Positions 24,360 to 38,000 of a DNA stretch of 64,000 nucleotides are shown here, piece by piece. The notes below the pieces were generated by a model. It did no database searches. It was not told the DNA's origin and saw only the letters and a list, made by a program, of their open reading frames with translations. This stretch comes from Dromiciops gliroides (Eukaryota > Chordata > Mammalia > Microbiotheria > Microbiotheriidae), in NCBI RefSeq assembly GCF_019393635.1, contig NC_057866.1, positions 4,118,223-4,182,222 of the forward strand, given 5' to 3'. Position 1 is the stretch's first letter; each line of letters opens with the position of its first letter. The position numbers and the translations under genes were made by a program.

Positions 24360-25140
24360 GAATAACATGGAAAGACACAAGGAACCTAATATCACCCAGA
24401 CCACAGTAGGCACAAGAAGGAGAGTGTGGACACTTGTTATGTGCAGGGGAGCCTGTGGCCCCTGGACTCTCCCCCTGGACTCTGCTTCCACTGAACAGTG
24501 GTGTGGTAGACATTATGAAGACCTTTTTGTCCCAGGAGTGGAGTGCAGCATTCTCCAACAAAGAAGACTACCAGGGGCAGAAGTGACTTTTTTTCTTCCT
24601 TTTCTCTTCCTCTATCTCTCATTTCCCATTCTTGCAGATGCTGGGTCAGGCCAACAATACAATTTGACAGGGATGTATACAATTTATGGACACCATGCTA
24701 GGTCCAAGAATAGGAAGACAAGAACAAAAAATAGTCTTGGGGTATGCAACATGAACAGATAATGTGGGATAAGTAATAAGTACAAAATAATTTGAGAAAG
24801 GGAGATTTGGCTAACAGGGAGGTGGGTCAGTAAAGGCTTCTCATAAGAGGTTGAGCCTGGGATGGAGCTCAGTATTCTCAGATACTGATGTGAGGGAGAA
24901 GTGAATGACAGGCTTGGTACAGTGTAGGCAAAAACTCCGAGGCAAGAACTGCCTTCAGCCCTGGAATTCACACGTAGGAAGTACCCAACACCAAGGCCTC
25001 TCCCTGGGATTGGAAGCCAAAGTCTCCACCCAAGGAGGGCACTCCTTCCTCTCCGGGCTGTACTTGAGACTTTCTCTGTCAAGCCTACACGCTGAACACC
25101 TAGTTTAGTTTGTTTTTTTAATATTTTCTTCTCCCATAAG
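24360..25140. other. Upstream of the Mrgpr, no exon located
   Basis: The 5' untranslated exon of the receptor is expected on this side, but no donor or promoter can be singled out by eye. Confidence 0.35.
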
Positions 25141-25151
25141 AAGTTGAGCTC

Positions 25152-25300
25152 TGGGGGCAGCTAGGTGGCGCCGTAGATAAAGCACCAGCCCTAGATTCAG
25201 GAGGACCTGAGTTCCAATCCGACCTCAGACACTTGACACTTATTAGCTGTATGACCCTGGGCAAGTCACTTAACCCTCTTTGCCCAGGAAAAAAAAAGAA
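25152..25300 (+). mobile_element. CORE-SINE
   Basis: Sense copy GGGGGCAGCTAGGTGGCGCCG with A-tail. Confidence 0.94.
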
Positions 25301-25374
25301 GCTCCCTCCCTGAGGACAAGAAGGATCTTTCTTGTATTTGTGCTCCTACCACTTTAACCCAGTACCTGACACAT

Positions 25375-25628
25375 TCTTGTTCATTGGTGTCTGACTCTGA
25401 GACCCGTGGACCATAGCTTGCCAATACATGTCCATGGAAGTTTTCTTGGCAAAGATACTGGAGTGCTTTGCCATTTCCTTCTCCAGTTCATTTTACAGAG
25501 GAGGAAACTGAAGCAAGCAGGGTGAAGAGACTTGTCCAGGGTCACACAGGAAGTGTCTGAGGCTGGATTTTACTCAGGAAGATGAGTCTTCCTGACTCTG
25601 GGCCCAAATCCACTGTGCCTCCTACTGT
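25375..25628 (-). mobile_element. Long-form CORE-SINE
   Basis: Antisense copy, diverged at its left part. TTTTCTTGGCAAAGATACTGG and GGAAGATGAGTCTTCCTGAC are clear. Confidence 0.85.
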
Positions 25629-25718
25629 GAGATTAGTAAGGCTGGCGTCATGACCATCTGACTTCTCATCACATCTTAGTCAGAGTCTGTTACTAGAAAT
25701 TGGCAGGCCAAACCCCAT

Positions 25719-25752
25719 AGGAGGAAGGGGAGGAAGGGGAGGAAGGGGAGGA
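25719..25752. repeat. Short GGAGGAAGG tandem repeat
   Basis: Several copies of a 10-bp unit GGGGAGGAAG. Confidence 0.9.
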
Positions 25753-26177
25753 ATTTTTGTAGCTTTAATGAGCAAAAGGGTGGGTTGGGCACCTCAGCCA
25801 TGGGACTGAGAGGCTCGGGTCATATTACGTAAGAATTGGGAGCCCCAGTTGCAAAAGCTCCTGCTAGGAGTGCAGATGCCAACACTTGCTGTGGGCAAAA
25901 AGCCCAGGGGAGGGCGTGTCAAGGCCAGGGTCACGCGGCCACCCCAAGTCCTAGAGAACAGAATCACCTGTGGACAGGACAGGCCTAGAGACCCCCTCAC
26001 AGAGAGATGTCCTGGGCCTGAGGTCCAGTCTTCTCTGGGAAGCGGCCCAGGCCTGGGCCTCTCCAGCCAACAAGACAAGCCTGGGCTCACATTTAATCAA
26101 TGCAAGACGGTCTGAGGCAAAGGGTCAAAGGACCCTCTTTGCTATCCCCAGGGGCAGGAAATCCTAAGACTGCATGC

Positions 26178-26189
26178 ACACACCCCCCA

Positions 26190-26225
<36 letters not shown>

Positions 26226-26535
26226 ACACACACCACTCACATACATGCGCACCCCCCCAACACACACACACACCCAACACACACACATACACACACACGC
26301 ATACACACACCACCTCCCCACCACACACACCCCCCCACCACACACACACACATACACACACCACCCCACCAACACACACCCCCCACCACACACACACACA
26401 CACACACTACTTCCCCCTATCACACACACACACACACACACACACACTACTTCCCCCTATCACACACACACACACCACCTCCCCACCACACACACATACA
26501 CACACCATCTCCCTCCCCCACACTTACCCCCCACC
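26178..26535. repeat. CA/CCCCA-rich simple repeat, about 360 bp
   Basis: ACACAC runs broken by CCCCCCACCA-type interruptions, with a duplicated block CACACTACTTCCCCCTATCAC at about 26402 and 26444. His/Pro/Thr frames in it are artefacts. Confidence 0.97.
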
Positions 26536-26559
26536 CCCACATCAAAGTCCCCTGCACTG

Positions 26560-28700
26560 CCTCCAGGGGTGTGTGCTGGTGATGGTGATACCTGGTCACA
26601 CCCCTCAACACAGAGGGGCAAGCTTCCCCTTGGGTAATGTGGGGCAGGGGAGGAGGAGAGATATTTCAGAGAGAACTGAGGTGACAAAGGGCTGCCAAGG
26701 AAGCACCAGGGGACTGTGAGTTGATGACCCAAGCCCTAGGCCAGTTCTCGGCCCCTCCGGGGGGTTTTCCTGGGCTTACTGCCAAAGCGAAGGGCCCCGC
26801 CCCCTGTAGATGCAGGAGGACCAGGGAAAGGATGGCCGGAGCCGAGGAAAGATAAGGGTCCTGCAGTGGCCCGGAGGAGCAGACCCGGGCCTGCAGCACT
26901 CCCGCTGCTCCAGCCCCACCCCAGAGTCAGCCTGGATAACAAAGGTATTTCCAGAAAACGAGGAAGGACAAAAAGAGCAAACCCATCAGCGCCCTGCCTC
27001 TTCGAGCGAGTGGGGGCAGGGTCTTCCAGGCTCCCACCTGGGCCTCTCGGAGCCCACAGGCCTCCCCAGGGCTCACAGCAGAGGGTCTAGGCCAAGTTGT
27101 GCAATGGGTGCAGAGAGCTCCCCGCCCCCTCCATGTGCTGCTCAGCCTCCCGACTAGGGGCGGCTGGGCTGGGGAGGAGCCTCTGAAGGGAAGGGCACCC
27201 GTCCAGTGCGGGCGCCTTGAGGCTTACGTACACACGTCGGTGTCTGCCCACGTAGGACTGTATCACAGCCGATGGCTGTAGCCACTAGTCCCATCCTCCA
27301 AACAACCCGGTGTGATACCTGCTGTTAACGGCCCCATTTCACAGAGGAGGGAACTGAGTCTATGGGACGGAGGTTAGCCCAGGACTCCAAGGTGTGATGT
27401 CCCCAACCCCACCAAAACAAATAAACAAAAAATAAGAGTTGATTTAAGGGTTAGCTTAGTGCAGCTTATTATCAATAAACACTGATAATTGTGGGCTGGG
27501 AGAGAGAAGCCGGACACTGAGGGAGCCAAGCCAGCTGTCCTGTTTTCTGTGCTGGACAGTGGCTAGTCTTGGCTTGAGACTTCTTCAGAATGGTCACTGT
27601 TCACTGTCCTGACGCCCAGGGTTACCAGGGGAGTCCCCACCAGGAACAGGTCAGGGTCCCAGACCACCTGTTCTCATGGTGGGGAAGGCGCATCTAAGAT
27701 CCCCCTTCCCCCACCCCAGCCTGGATGATCCATCCGGAGTCCAGAGATGCAGGAAAGACCCCAATAGGATGGGAAGTCACTGGGGGAAACGGCTGAGGAG
27801 ATCCCAAGTAGGCTTTGGCATCAGTCAGATGTGTAAGGATCCTCTGGGACCCTTAGACCCCTGTGGGGAGGGGTTACGACTCACTCTGAAGCCCGCTCTG
27901 GGCTGACCATTAGCTCAGCCTCCATCCTGGGACTGGGGCATTCCGGACCTCTCTGGGGGTGGGGGGAGCCAGGCTGAATGAGTGTCTCTGGCCTGGCCAA
28001 GCACATGCCTGCCACCCCTGGTTGCTGAGCCCCCCAAAGGCTCTCCCCTCTCCCGACTGTTTATAGGAGACTCCCTCCATTTCAGGGATAATGAGAAAAA
28101 CGAACTTACTGAGGGACCTTCGGGCAGCCGTGGAAAGCGGGTTCTGGGGTCTGGGGTCTGGGCTGTGGGCGTGCCCAGGTGCTCTCGGTCTGGGAGGCAG
28201 CGATGGGGAAGAGGATGCTCGCATCCTTTAAATCCCCTCTATCCCATGGCTCACCCGGAAGGAAAGGCCCAAATGAGCTTTGGGGAGTCCCCCGCCCCCT
28301 AATGCTCTCCAAGACCAGACCAGGGCTGGGCAGCTTCCTGGGCTGAGGGGGAGCGGCAGGGAATGGTCCATTACCTCCTCCCCAGAACACTTAGAGGCCT
28401 CCCCGGGGGTGCTCAGGAGAGCGAGCCCAAGGCGGGGGCTCAGCAGCCCATGTTGGCCGCACTCACAAAGCGCTGCTCCTGCATTAGCAACTCCCTGTCC
28501 CTCCTCTTCTGATGGCTCAGGTTCCCAGGAAGGTGTTAGGGGTTTCCTGTCGGCTGAGTGCTCAGGGGCCTCCTAGCATCCTGCCGGCCAAGTTGCCGCT
28601 ATCATCACTGAAGTGTTCAGCCTCCCCGAGGGAGGGATGTGGGAACCCTGAGTGCTCAGCTGGGAAGCAGGGGCCGCCCTCGGGACCCAGGAAAGCACCC
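26560..28700. other. GC-rich intergenic DNA between Mrgpr and NADSYN1
   Basis: Many open frames arise from the high GC content. None shows a known domain or splice pattern. A MIR fragment (CCCCATTTCACAGAGGAGGG) lies at about 27310-27400. Confidence 0.45.
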
Positions 28701-28714
28701 GTGGATTTCAGAGC

Positions 28715-28961
<247 letters not shown>

Positions 28962-29015
28962 TCAGTCCAGATCATCAAAGTCCTGGTCCCCTTCAGCACC
29001 TTCAAGCTTCAACAC
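28962..29015 (-). CDS. NADSYN1: NADSYN1 terminal coding exon 21 (691-707, stop)
   Basis: Reads [17 protein letters not shown] and stop TGA (28962-28964), after acceptor TTCCAG. It resembles the short human tail beginning VLQLERAE and ending in Asp, which supports the assignment although the tail is poorly conserved and too short for ordinary gene finders. Confidence 0.9.
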   Translation of the reverse strand: MLKLEGAEGDQDFDDLD

Positions 29016-32000
29016 CTGGAAGGGAGATGGGGTGGGGGGTGGACCAGCAGAAACAGTGTCAGCTTCTGCTTGAGCTCAGAGGGGGAGACCCCCCGCCCCC
29101 CACAGGCCCGTCGAAGAGTCTGGGGAAGCCTAGGGCCCAAGAATGCAGGGAGGAATTCCAGCTGATGCTCCATGTTATCTCATGACCCCAAATGACCCAG
29201 CAGCACCGGGGCTCGGAGGCAGGCCTGCACTGCCACAGCCAGGACACGTGGAGGACCCACATGGAGGACCCCAGACCCAGGCCTCTCCTCCCTCGACCAC
29301 GCTTTCTGGAACAGAGATCACTGCTGCCCTCCCTGGCCCATCCCTCACACAGCCAATAAAACCATCTTTCTAAGACAAGAGGGAACCCCATCACTCTCCT
29401 GTTCTAGAGCCACGAGTGGCTCCCCATTCCTCCAGGACGACCCTCAAGCTCCTAGGCCCAGCACTCAAAGCTCCCCACTCTGCACCTCCTTCCCTATGGC
29501 TCTCAGGCATTCTGCATCTCAGGGACATTTGGGGGGGCTCACTGTCCTCCCCCTGAAACTCCCTAATTATGTGACCAAACAGTTGCACCCGCCTTTCAGG
29601 GTGACTGAGGGAGCCGACAGACACTATCTTTAAAGGTGAGCCAGTGCTGTTATGCACGGTGAGATGAAACCCAGGCCTGCAGACACCAATGCTAAGCTAC
29701 AAAGACACCGAGGGGACCCCTGGGCCCCACAAGGTCATAAGCCACACACTCTGGGGATACCCTGCCCAGTGCCTGGGCCAAGATCGGGGGAAGGAGGAAG
29801 ATGGACCAGGAGTTCCCACATTCTCACAAGAGCTGGAGCCCCCAGATCCCATGAGGGGGAGGGGACCCTGGGCAAAACGTCACTTCTGCCCTGAGAGCGT
29901 CCGTTGTGCCCAACGAGGCTGGCATCAGCCCCTTTCTCTCCAGCTCCTTGGGGGCTTCAGAGAGTCTTCCAGAAAAGCGCTGGAAGACCTGCGAGGCCAG
30001 TGATTGTCAGCCTTGTCCCCTCATCTGCAGGACGTCCGGCATCCTACAAGACCGGTCCATCGCTCCCAGGGGTGCCTGCCTTCTCAATGCCCAGCCCTCA
30101 GCCTGGCACCTCACCTGGTGGTCGATGCAGCGGAATTGCCAGGGCCAGTTGGACTGGTAGAGGAAGGGCCTCAGGTCGAACCTGTTGTCGTCAGGGCTGT
30201 AGTTCTCGGCGTGGTAGGAGGGTGTGAGGGTGGTCATCTTGTGCCTGTTCAGCGAGTACATCCGGAAGAAGTATTTCACCTTCTCGGCCACCTGAGGACA
30301 AAGCAGGAGAGGGGCTGGCTCTGAGGGAGGCCTGGGGGACCCTCAGTGGTCCGGGTGACTCACCAGAGTTTAATGTACAGTCACCGCGCCCACAGCCACG
30401 ACAATGCCAGGGCACGACTGGTTGGGGCAGACGCCCTGCGTCCAAGGCAAGTCTGAACTACCCAGGCCTGATTTCTACCCAGCTTGGTCTGAAGGCCCTG
30501 TCTCACTGGGGGCCGGGGACAAGCACAACATTTGTCATTGTGCCCTGGATACAATGGGCACGTGACAAACGTCATGGAGCAGGGGGCTGTGGAGAATGTC
30601 CTTTAAGCAAACTGGGGTCCTCATAAGCCACGGTGGAAGTGGCCTACGCCAGCGTCATCACTATGAGCCTCAGGGCCCACCCTCGCCCCAGTCCTGCTTC
30701 CATTAGAAGGGCCTGGGGTTCTGGGGGCTCCACTGACCATCCCAACCCCTCTGTGGGACTGAATCAAGCCCAGAAGGGCGTCCGCCGTTAATTCCCGCCT
30801 GCCTCTAGCTTGCTGTGTATGGACGTGCACCCGCTCCCCCACTGGACCATAAGCTCCTGCGGGGCAGGGACTGTCCACTCAGTGCCTAGCGCACAGTAGG
30901 ACCGGGTAGCGGCTGAGAGAGGGGATGGCCAGGAAAGGAGTCCCAAGACAAGGGGGCCTCTGACCAGTGGCTGACCATCTGCAGACACCAACACCATTGG
31001 CTGTCTCGAGCTCCGAATATGTGGAGTCAAAGGCTCTTTGTGGGCCTGTCGGCTGCCCCGGCCTCAGAACGCTTCCTAACGGGCTCCCGGGGACTGCGAC
31101 TGATGCCAGCCACGCTCAGCCACAGCAAGCGGGGGAAGTGGCCTCTTGTCCCCGTGGCCTGTCTGAAAGTGACTCCAGTGCCCCGGGGGGGGTGGCGGGG
31201 GGCACGCACCTCTCTCGGGGTGTAGATCTCCTTCCACATATTGATGAGCTTGCAGAACATGCTGTAGGGCCCTGCCTTCCCAACCTTCCTCAGTCTCCCC
31301 AAGACAGACAGCTCCTTGTACGTCATGCCCATGTCTTCCTGCAGAAACAAGGAGCCCCCAGAGCATTAGGAGGTCCCCCACGCCAGGGGAAGGAGGCCTT
31401 CATCAAATCCTGCCTCCTGCCCTCACAGGCCCTCCCCGTGCCACGGAGCTGGGCGCAAGACAAAGCCGGAAGTCTGCCAAGACTGCCTCCCGGCGAGGTG
31501 ACCCCTCTGAGAAGCCAAGAGGCCGCGACAAGCCCTGGGTCTGAGCCTGGCTTTGCCAACTCATGGCTGTGTGACTTCCGCCTTTATTCTCTACACCTCA
31601 ATCTCCTTATCTGTGAAATGGGCTAACGGCCACTCCTCCTACCTCTGAGGCTCAAATGGGACGAGAGATGTCACCCCATGGGGAACAATGTGAACACGGA
31701 TGGGAAACGCGACCCCAAGGGGTGAAGGCCGACCTTGGCCGCGACCCAGAACCCAAATGAGGGCAGTCTGAGCCCAGGGAGTAGTGGGCAGGGGCTCGAC
31801 CACGCCCTGGATGAGGCCCACCCAGGGAGACGGGAAATAGGGCGAAGAGGGGACGCCAAGCTCGGGGTCGGCCCTGGAAGGACGAGCCAGCTGGGAGGGA
31901 TGGAGGGGAACAAAGTGGGGCGCCTGGAGCCCGGCACCAGGACTCAGAGGCCACGGAGCCCCAGAGGGGTAGGCGACCGGCCGGGGGTCACACGGGTGCC

Positions 32001-35000
32001 TTCCAATTCAGGCCCTCCAAGTCCTTATCCAGGGCCCTCCTGAGGACTCTAAGTGGGTCCTGGGGGAGGGGCCGGGAAGGGAAGGGAGACCCCGGCAGCA
32101 CCGGCCACCCCCCAAGCAGCCCATTTTCATGAAGCTTTACTCAAGAAGCATTGGGAACCTATTTTACTGATGGAGAAACTGAGTCTCAGCCAAGTTCAGC
32201 CATTGTTTTAGGGCCGCGCAGTCAGGAAGCCCCGGGACAAGCCGCGCTCATTCAGCACCGAAGACGTGAGGGGTGACAATGACGACAACAACGTGTCCGC
32301 GGTCTGCCGAGTGCTCTACACATGTGGCCTCATTTGAGCCACACAATAGTCCTGTGAAGTGGGTGCTAGGACGGCCCCCCTTTTACAGAGGAAACTGAGG
32401 CAGACGGCGTTTCAGCGGCGTGCCGCTAGTGTCTGAGGCAGAGTTCGAACTTGGGGCTTCCTGTCTCCAAGGCCATCTCTGTACCAAAGCCAGGCCTCTC
32501 CCGACTCCACTGCCCAGCAGATGGCTCTGGCCCCCCGGAGGCCCCCCAGCCTCCCTGCAAACAGGAAGCCGGCAGCAGACACCTGACCCCTGTGCTAGAG
32601 GAAGGCCCGAGGGTCTGCCAGAGCCCTACCTCATCGGTCTGGGTCACCTGTCCTTCGGCCAAGGGCTCCAGCTCGGCAGTGGCCGGGGCGGACACGATGC
32701 TGCAAGACAAGGATGCAGGCGTGAGGGCCTCTGGCTGCCGCCTCCCACCAGGGCAGAGGCCCCCAGACATTCTGCAAGGACCCGAGGACACAAGGACTGG
32801 AGGGGGCCTGCCCCCCGGGTTCTACAGGCACAGGACAGAGGGAACGCTATGTCATGTCAAGAATGAGGCTTCAGGGGGCAGCTAGGTGGCGCAGTGGATA
32901 GAGCACTGGCCCTGGAGTCAGGAGGACCTGAGTTCAAATCCAGCCTCAGACTCTTGACACTTACTAGCTGTGTGACCCTGGACAAGTCACTTAACCCCAA
33001 TTGTCTCACTAAAAAAAAAAAAAAAGAATGAGGAGGGGGCTAAGGATCAGGGGAGGACTCCTGGAGGAGGCGGGGCCTGAGCTGGGATTCCAACAGCCCA
33101 AGCACCCCCCAGGTGTGTGTGTGTGTGGGGGGCAGATCTGGAGGCCGGGCAGAGGCCCCCATGCCTGCACACTCACCTCCGCAGGGAGTTGAGGTGGAAG
33201 CGTTCTATGCAGTACTGGATGAAGGTCCTGAGGTCGGTCTTGCTGAGGCCACCAATGGGGTTGATGTCAGCGCTAGAACAATCGTACTTGGTCAGGTAAC
33301 CCCGGAGGCTGAGGGCAAAGACCAGACTCATTTTGGGGAGTGGAAGGAGGCTGTGTGCTCAGGTTGGGGCGAGGGGGGGGGCAGGGGAGGGTAGGGGGCT
33401 GCAGGCCCAGGCAGGGGGTGGGCGGTATGCTGCAGGCCCGGGGAGAGGTGGGGGCAGCAGGCCTCATCCAGAGGGATGGAGAAGCCTCCCTGGCCCAATC
33501 TCCCGTTCCCCGAGCCTGCCTCTCCATGACTCCCTCCCTCCCACAACGGCAGGCCTCAGACTCTGGCCCGTACCTTTCATCCACGTTGGTGGAGCCAAGC
33601 ACCAGGAGCCCCCCTCGCATGCCCCGGGACCAAAAGCTCAGCTGAGCAAAGAGATAGGCAAAGACCATCCTGACTCTCGCCTACAAAATAAGGGAAAATT
33701 GGAGGGGAAATAACGGCCTGTGAGAAAACGCAGCTGTGCTCAAAAAGGGGGCGGGGAGGGGGAGGCAAATGCCCCCACAATTAGACGTCAGAGAAGCTGG
33801 GGTGCCCGTGGGTGCCCTAGAACTACTGCCCAGACTTGGAGAAGCAAAGGGGTGCAGGGGGCAGACAAGTGGATGATGGGCATATCCTGTCCTTTTTACA
33901 TGACAACGTCTTCTCTCCTTGGGCACTGCCCCGCCCCGGGGCAGGCCCCCATCACCAGCAGGGTCTGCCTGCCCCACGTCTCTCTCTGCTCCAGAGCCCC
34001 GTGCCCACTTTCTAGACCTGCCTCGCCATCTGCAAAGTGGAAGGGCCAAACACCATGGCTTCTGAAGCTACTCCATGCCTTCCACCTCTAGCGCCCATCA
34101 GCCCACGGCCACCGTCACTGTTGTTGTCAGTGGTGTTAAGTGCTACTTCCAATGATAACAGTAATAAGGGGTGCCCTCCCTCCTGTCAGCCAGTCAATAA
34201 ACCCTCCTTGGCTCTGACCACTGACTGCCCTGGCCTCCTCCAAGCTCCAGCTAAAATCTCACCTCCAGGAAGCCTTTTCTGATCCCCCTTAATGCCAGTA
34301 AAAGGGCCTCCCTCTATTGATTACTTCCACTTTATCCTGTCAATAGCATGTAGAGACGTGGTGATCACCACTTTAAGAAGGAGTTAAAAGTCAAGAAATA
34401 GGCTGGGAAAATGAGAAAGCAGAAACAAATGCTGACCCTGGAAAGTTTCTGTGGTGACAAGGAAGATCAAAATACACCCTCAGAAGAAGATAACAAAGTC
34501 AAAGCTCCTACATCCAAAGCTTCCAAGAAAAATATGAATTGGTTTCAGGCCATAGAAGTGCTCAAAAAGGACCATGGGGGCAGCTAGGTGGCACAGTGGA
34601 TAAAGCACTGGCCCTGGATTCAGGGGGACCTGAGTTCAAATCCAGCCTCAGACACTTGACACTTACTAGCTGTGTGACCCTGGGCAAATCACTTAACCCT
34701 CATTGCCTGCCCCCCCCCAAAAGAAAAGGACTATGAAAAGAAAGTAAGAGAAGTAAAGAAAAGAATGGGAAGAGAAATGAGAGTGATGCAAGAGAATCAT
34801 GAAAAAAAAGTCAACAGTTTGAAAAGTCAAACTGGCCACATGGAAAAGGAGGTATAAAAGCCCTCTGAAGAAAATAATTCCTTAAAAATTAGGATTGAGC
34901 AAATGGAAGCTAATGACCATGAGAAATCAAGACACAATAAAGCAATAATAAAAGAAAGAAAAAAAATAGAAGGCAATGGGAAATAACCCCTTGGAAAAAC

Positions 35001-38000
35001 AACTGACCTGAAAAATAGATCTAGGAGAGATAATATGAAAATTATCGGACTACTTGAAAGCCATGATCAAAAAAAGAGCCTAGACACCATCTTCCAAAAA
35101 TCTATCAGGGAAAACTGCCCTGGTATTCTAGAAGCAGAAGCTAAAATGGAAATTGAAAGAACCCACACATCACCTCCTGAGAGAGATCCCAAAAGGAAAA
35201 CTCCCAGGAATATTATAGCCAAATTCCAGAGCTCCCAGGTCAAGGAGAAAACATTGCAAGCGGTCAAAAAGAAAGAATTCAAATATGGTGGAATGACAGT
35301 CAGTATAATACAAGATCTAGCAGCTTCTGCATTAAAGGATTGGAGGGCCTGGAATATGCTATTCTAGTGGGCAAAGGAACTGGGATTATAACCAAGAATC
35401 GCCTAACCAGCTAAAATGAGTATAATCCTTCAGGGAAAAGAAATGTGAATTCAATGAAAGGGAGGACTTTCAGGCATTCTTGATGAAAAGACCTGAGATG
35501 AATAGAAAATATGACTTTCAAATACAAGACCCTAGAGAAGCTTAAAAAGGTAAACATGAAAAAGATATCATGGGGGATATTAAAAGGTGAAACTGTTTAC
35601 ATTTCTACATGGGAAGATTATACTTGTAACTCATAAGAACTTTCTCATTATCAGAGCAGCTGGGTGGACTATATGTAGATAGAGGCCACAGGTCTGAGTT
35701 GAATATGAAGGGATGATATCTTTAAAAAAATAAAATTATGGGGTGAGAGGAATGCACTGAGAGAAATGGAAAGGGAGAGATGGAATGGGGTAAAGTATCT
35801 CACATAAAAGAAGCAAGAAAAAGCTTATGGAGTGGAGGGGAAGACAGGCGAGGTGTTGTGGAGTGAGTGAGCCTTACTCTCGTCAGAACTGTCTCAAAGA
35901 GGGAATAACATACACATTCCATTGGGTATGGTAATATATCTTACCCTGCAGGAAAGTAGGAGTGGAAGGGGATGGAGGGAGGGGGTGAAAGAAGGGAGGG
36001 CAGATTGGGGAAGGGGGCAGTCAGAAGCAAAACACTTGGGTTTTTTTAGAAGTAAAACACTTTTGAGGAGGAATAGGGTGAAAAAAGATAGAAAATAGAG
36101 TAAATGTCATGGGGAGGGAATAGAATGGAAGGAAACATAGCAGTAATAACTGGGGGGAAAAATTTGAAGCAAGTTTGTCTGACAGGCCTCAGTTCTCAAA
36201 CACAAAGAAAACTGAGTCAAATTAGTTAAAATAAGAGCCATTCCCCAAATGATAAATGATCAAAAGATATGAAGAGTTTTCAGATAAAATAATCAAAGCT
36301 ACCTATAACCATATAAAAATCTCTGGTTCACTACTGATTAGAGAGATGTAGGTTGGAACAATTCTGGGGTGCTACATCATACCTATTGGATTGGATAACA
36401 GGATAGCAGAGGAAAATGACAAATGTGGGGGACAGGGGGAGAATGAAACATTAATACACTCTTGGTAAAGTTGTGGACTGGTTCGGGCATTCTATGGAGC
36501 AAGTTAGGGCTGTGGTCAAGGGGCTATTCAACCATGGATGTTCTTTGGCCTAGTAGTACCATTGCCAGGGGGGTATCCAGGGGGAGATAAAAAAAAAAAG
36601 TTGAATTCAAAATTGAGCAGATGCCCATCGCCTGGGGAGCGGCTGAAGGGTTGTGGGATGAGATTGTGATGCAACAATGTTGTGCTGTGGGAGACGATGA
36701 GCAGGATACTATTGGAGAGGCCTGGGGGGACCTGCATGAGCAGATGCAGAATGAAATGTACCGTATACAAAACAACAGCAATAGTGTAAGATGATCAGCT
36801 GGGAATGACTTGGTTGTTTTTAGCGGTACAAAGATCCAAGACAACTCTGAAAGACTTATGAGGGACGCAGTCCATCTCCAGAGAAGGAGCTGGTGGTATC
36901 TGAATATAGATTGAAGCATAATGTTTTTTAGTTCCTTTCTCTAAAGTTTTTTTGTCTGTTTGCTTTCACAACCTGACTGATATGGAGGTGTTTTGCATGA
37001 CTACACATGTATAATTTATATTGAAATACTTGAGTTCTTAAGGGGGGGGTGGGGAGGGAGGGAGGAAGAGAATTCGGAACACAATGTTTTAAAAATCAGG
37101 GGCAGGGGCAGCTAGATGGCGCAGTGGATAGAGCACCGGCCCTGGAGTCAGGAGTACCTGAGTTCAAATCCGGCCTCAGACACTTAACACTTACTAGCTG
37201 TGTGACCCTGGGCAAGTCACTTAACCCCCGATTGCCTCACTTAAAAAAAAAAAAATCAGGGGCAGCGGGGGTGGCTGGGTGGCGCAGTGGATAAAGCACC
37301 AGACCTGGATTCAGGAGTACCTGAATTCAAATCTGGCCTCAGACACATGATACTTACTAGCTGTGTGACCCTGGGCAAGTCACTTAACCCCCATTGCCCC
37401 GCAAAAAAAAATTAATTAATTAAATAAAATAAAAATCAGGGGCAGCAGGAAACAGCTAGGTGGCACAGTGGATAAAGCACTGGCCTTGGATTCAGGAGGA
37501 CCTGAGTTCAAATCTGGCCCCAGACACTTGACACTAGCTGTGTGACCCTGGACAAGTCACTTAACCCTCATTGCCCCCCCCACCCCCAAAACAAAACAAA
37601 ACAAACAAAAACCCCAAACTTTTAAAAATCGATGTGAAAATGTGTTTTTACATGTAACTTTGGGGGAAAAAATGAAATTCTAAAAGAAACATGGTGATCA
37701 ATCAATCAATACACACTAAGCACCTTCTATGTGCCAGGCATTGTGCTCACCTGGATGTCATATTAGATTTGTATACCCAGCACTCAGCACACTGCCCACA
37801 CACAGTAGGTGCTTAATAAGTATTTACTGAGTGACTATTGTCTCCTCAATCAGACTGTGAGCTCCTCAAGGGCAGGAATTGTCTTTTGCCTATTTTTTAT
37901 GCCTGTCAATTAGCATAGATCCCGGCACTGATTGACAGTGTCATCACCTACTGTTTCTCTGATGCCTGGAGATTTACAAAGTCCATTCTTCATATCTACT

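Larger units (their letters stand above)
34380..37692 (+). mobile_element. Half-L1 (HAL1) retrotransposon in intron 15
   Basis: 34411-35550 encodes a degraded L1 ORF1-type protein: N-terminal [12 protein letters not shown], a Lys/Glu-rich coiled coil, the RRM segment ([37 protein letters not shown]) and the C-terminal domain ([15 protein letters not shown]). No ORF2 follows. Instead there is G/A-rich non-coding sequence (35550-36180) and the marsupial L1-type 3' end (36230-37102, continuing at 37615-37692). ORF1 joined to a 3' end without ORF2 defines HAL1s. It would depend on L1 enzymes. Interrupted by four SINEs; inactive. Confidence 0.75.

Noticed and set aside
26100-26732. Long His/Thr/Pro and Cys/Val-rich frames
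   Set aside because: They read through the CA/CCCCA simple repeat. The Cys/Val frame superficially recalls keratin-associated proteins, but it consists only of VCVC dinucleotide translation.
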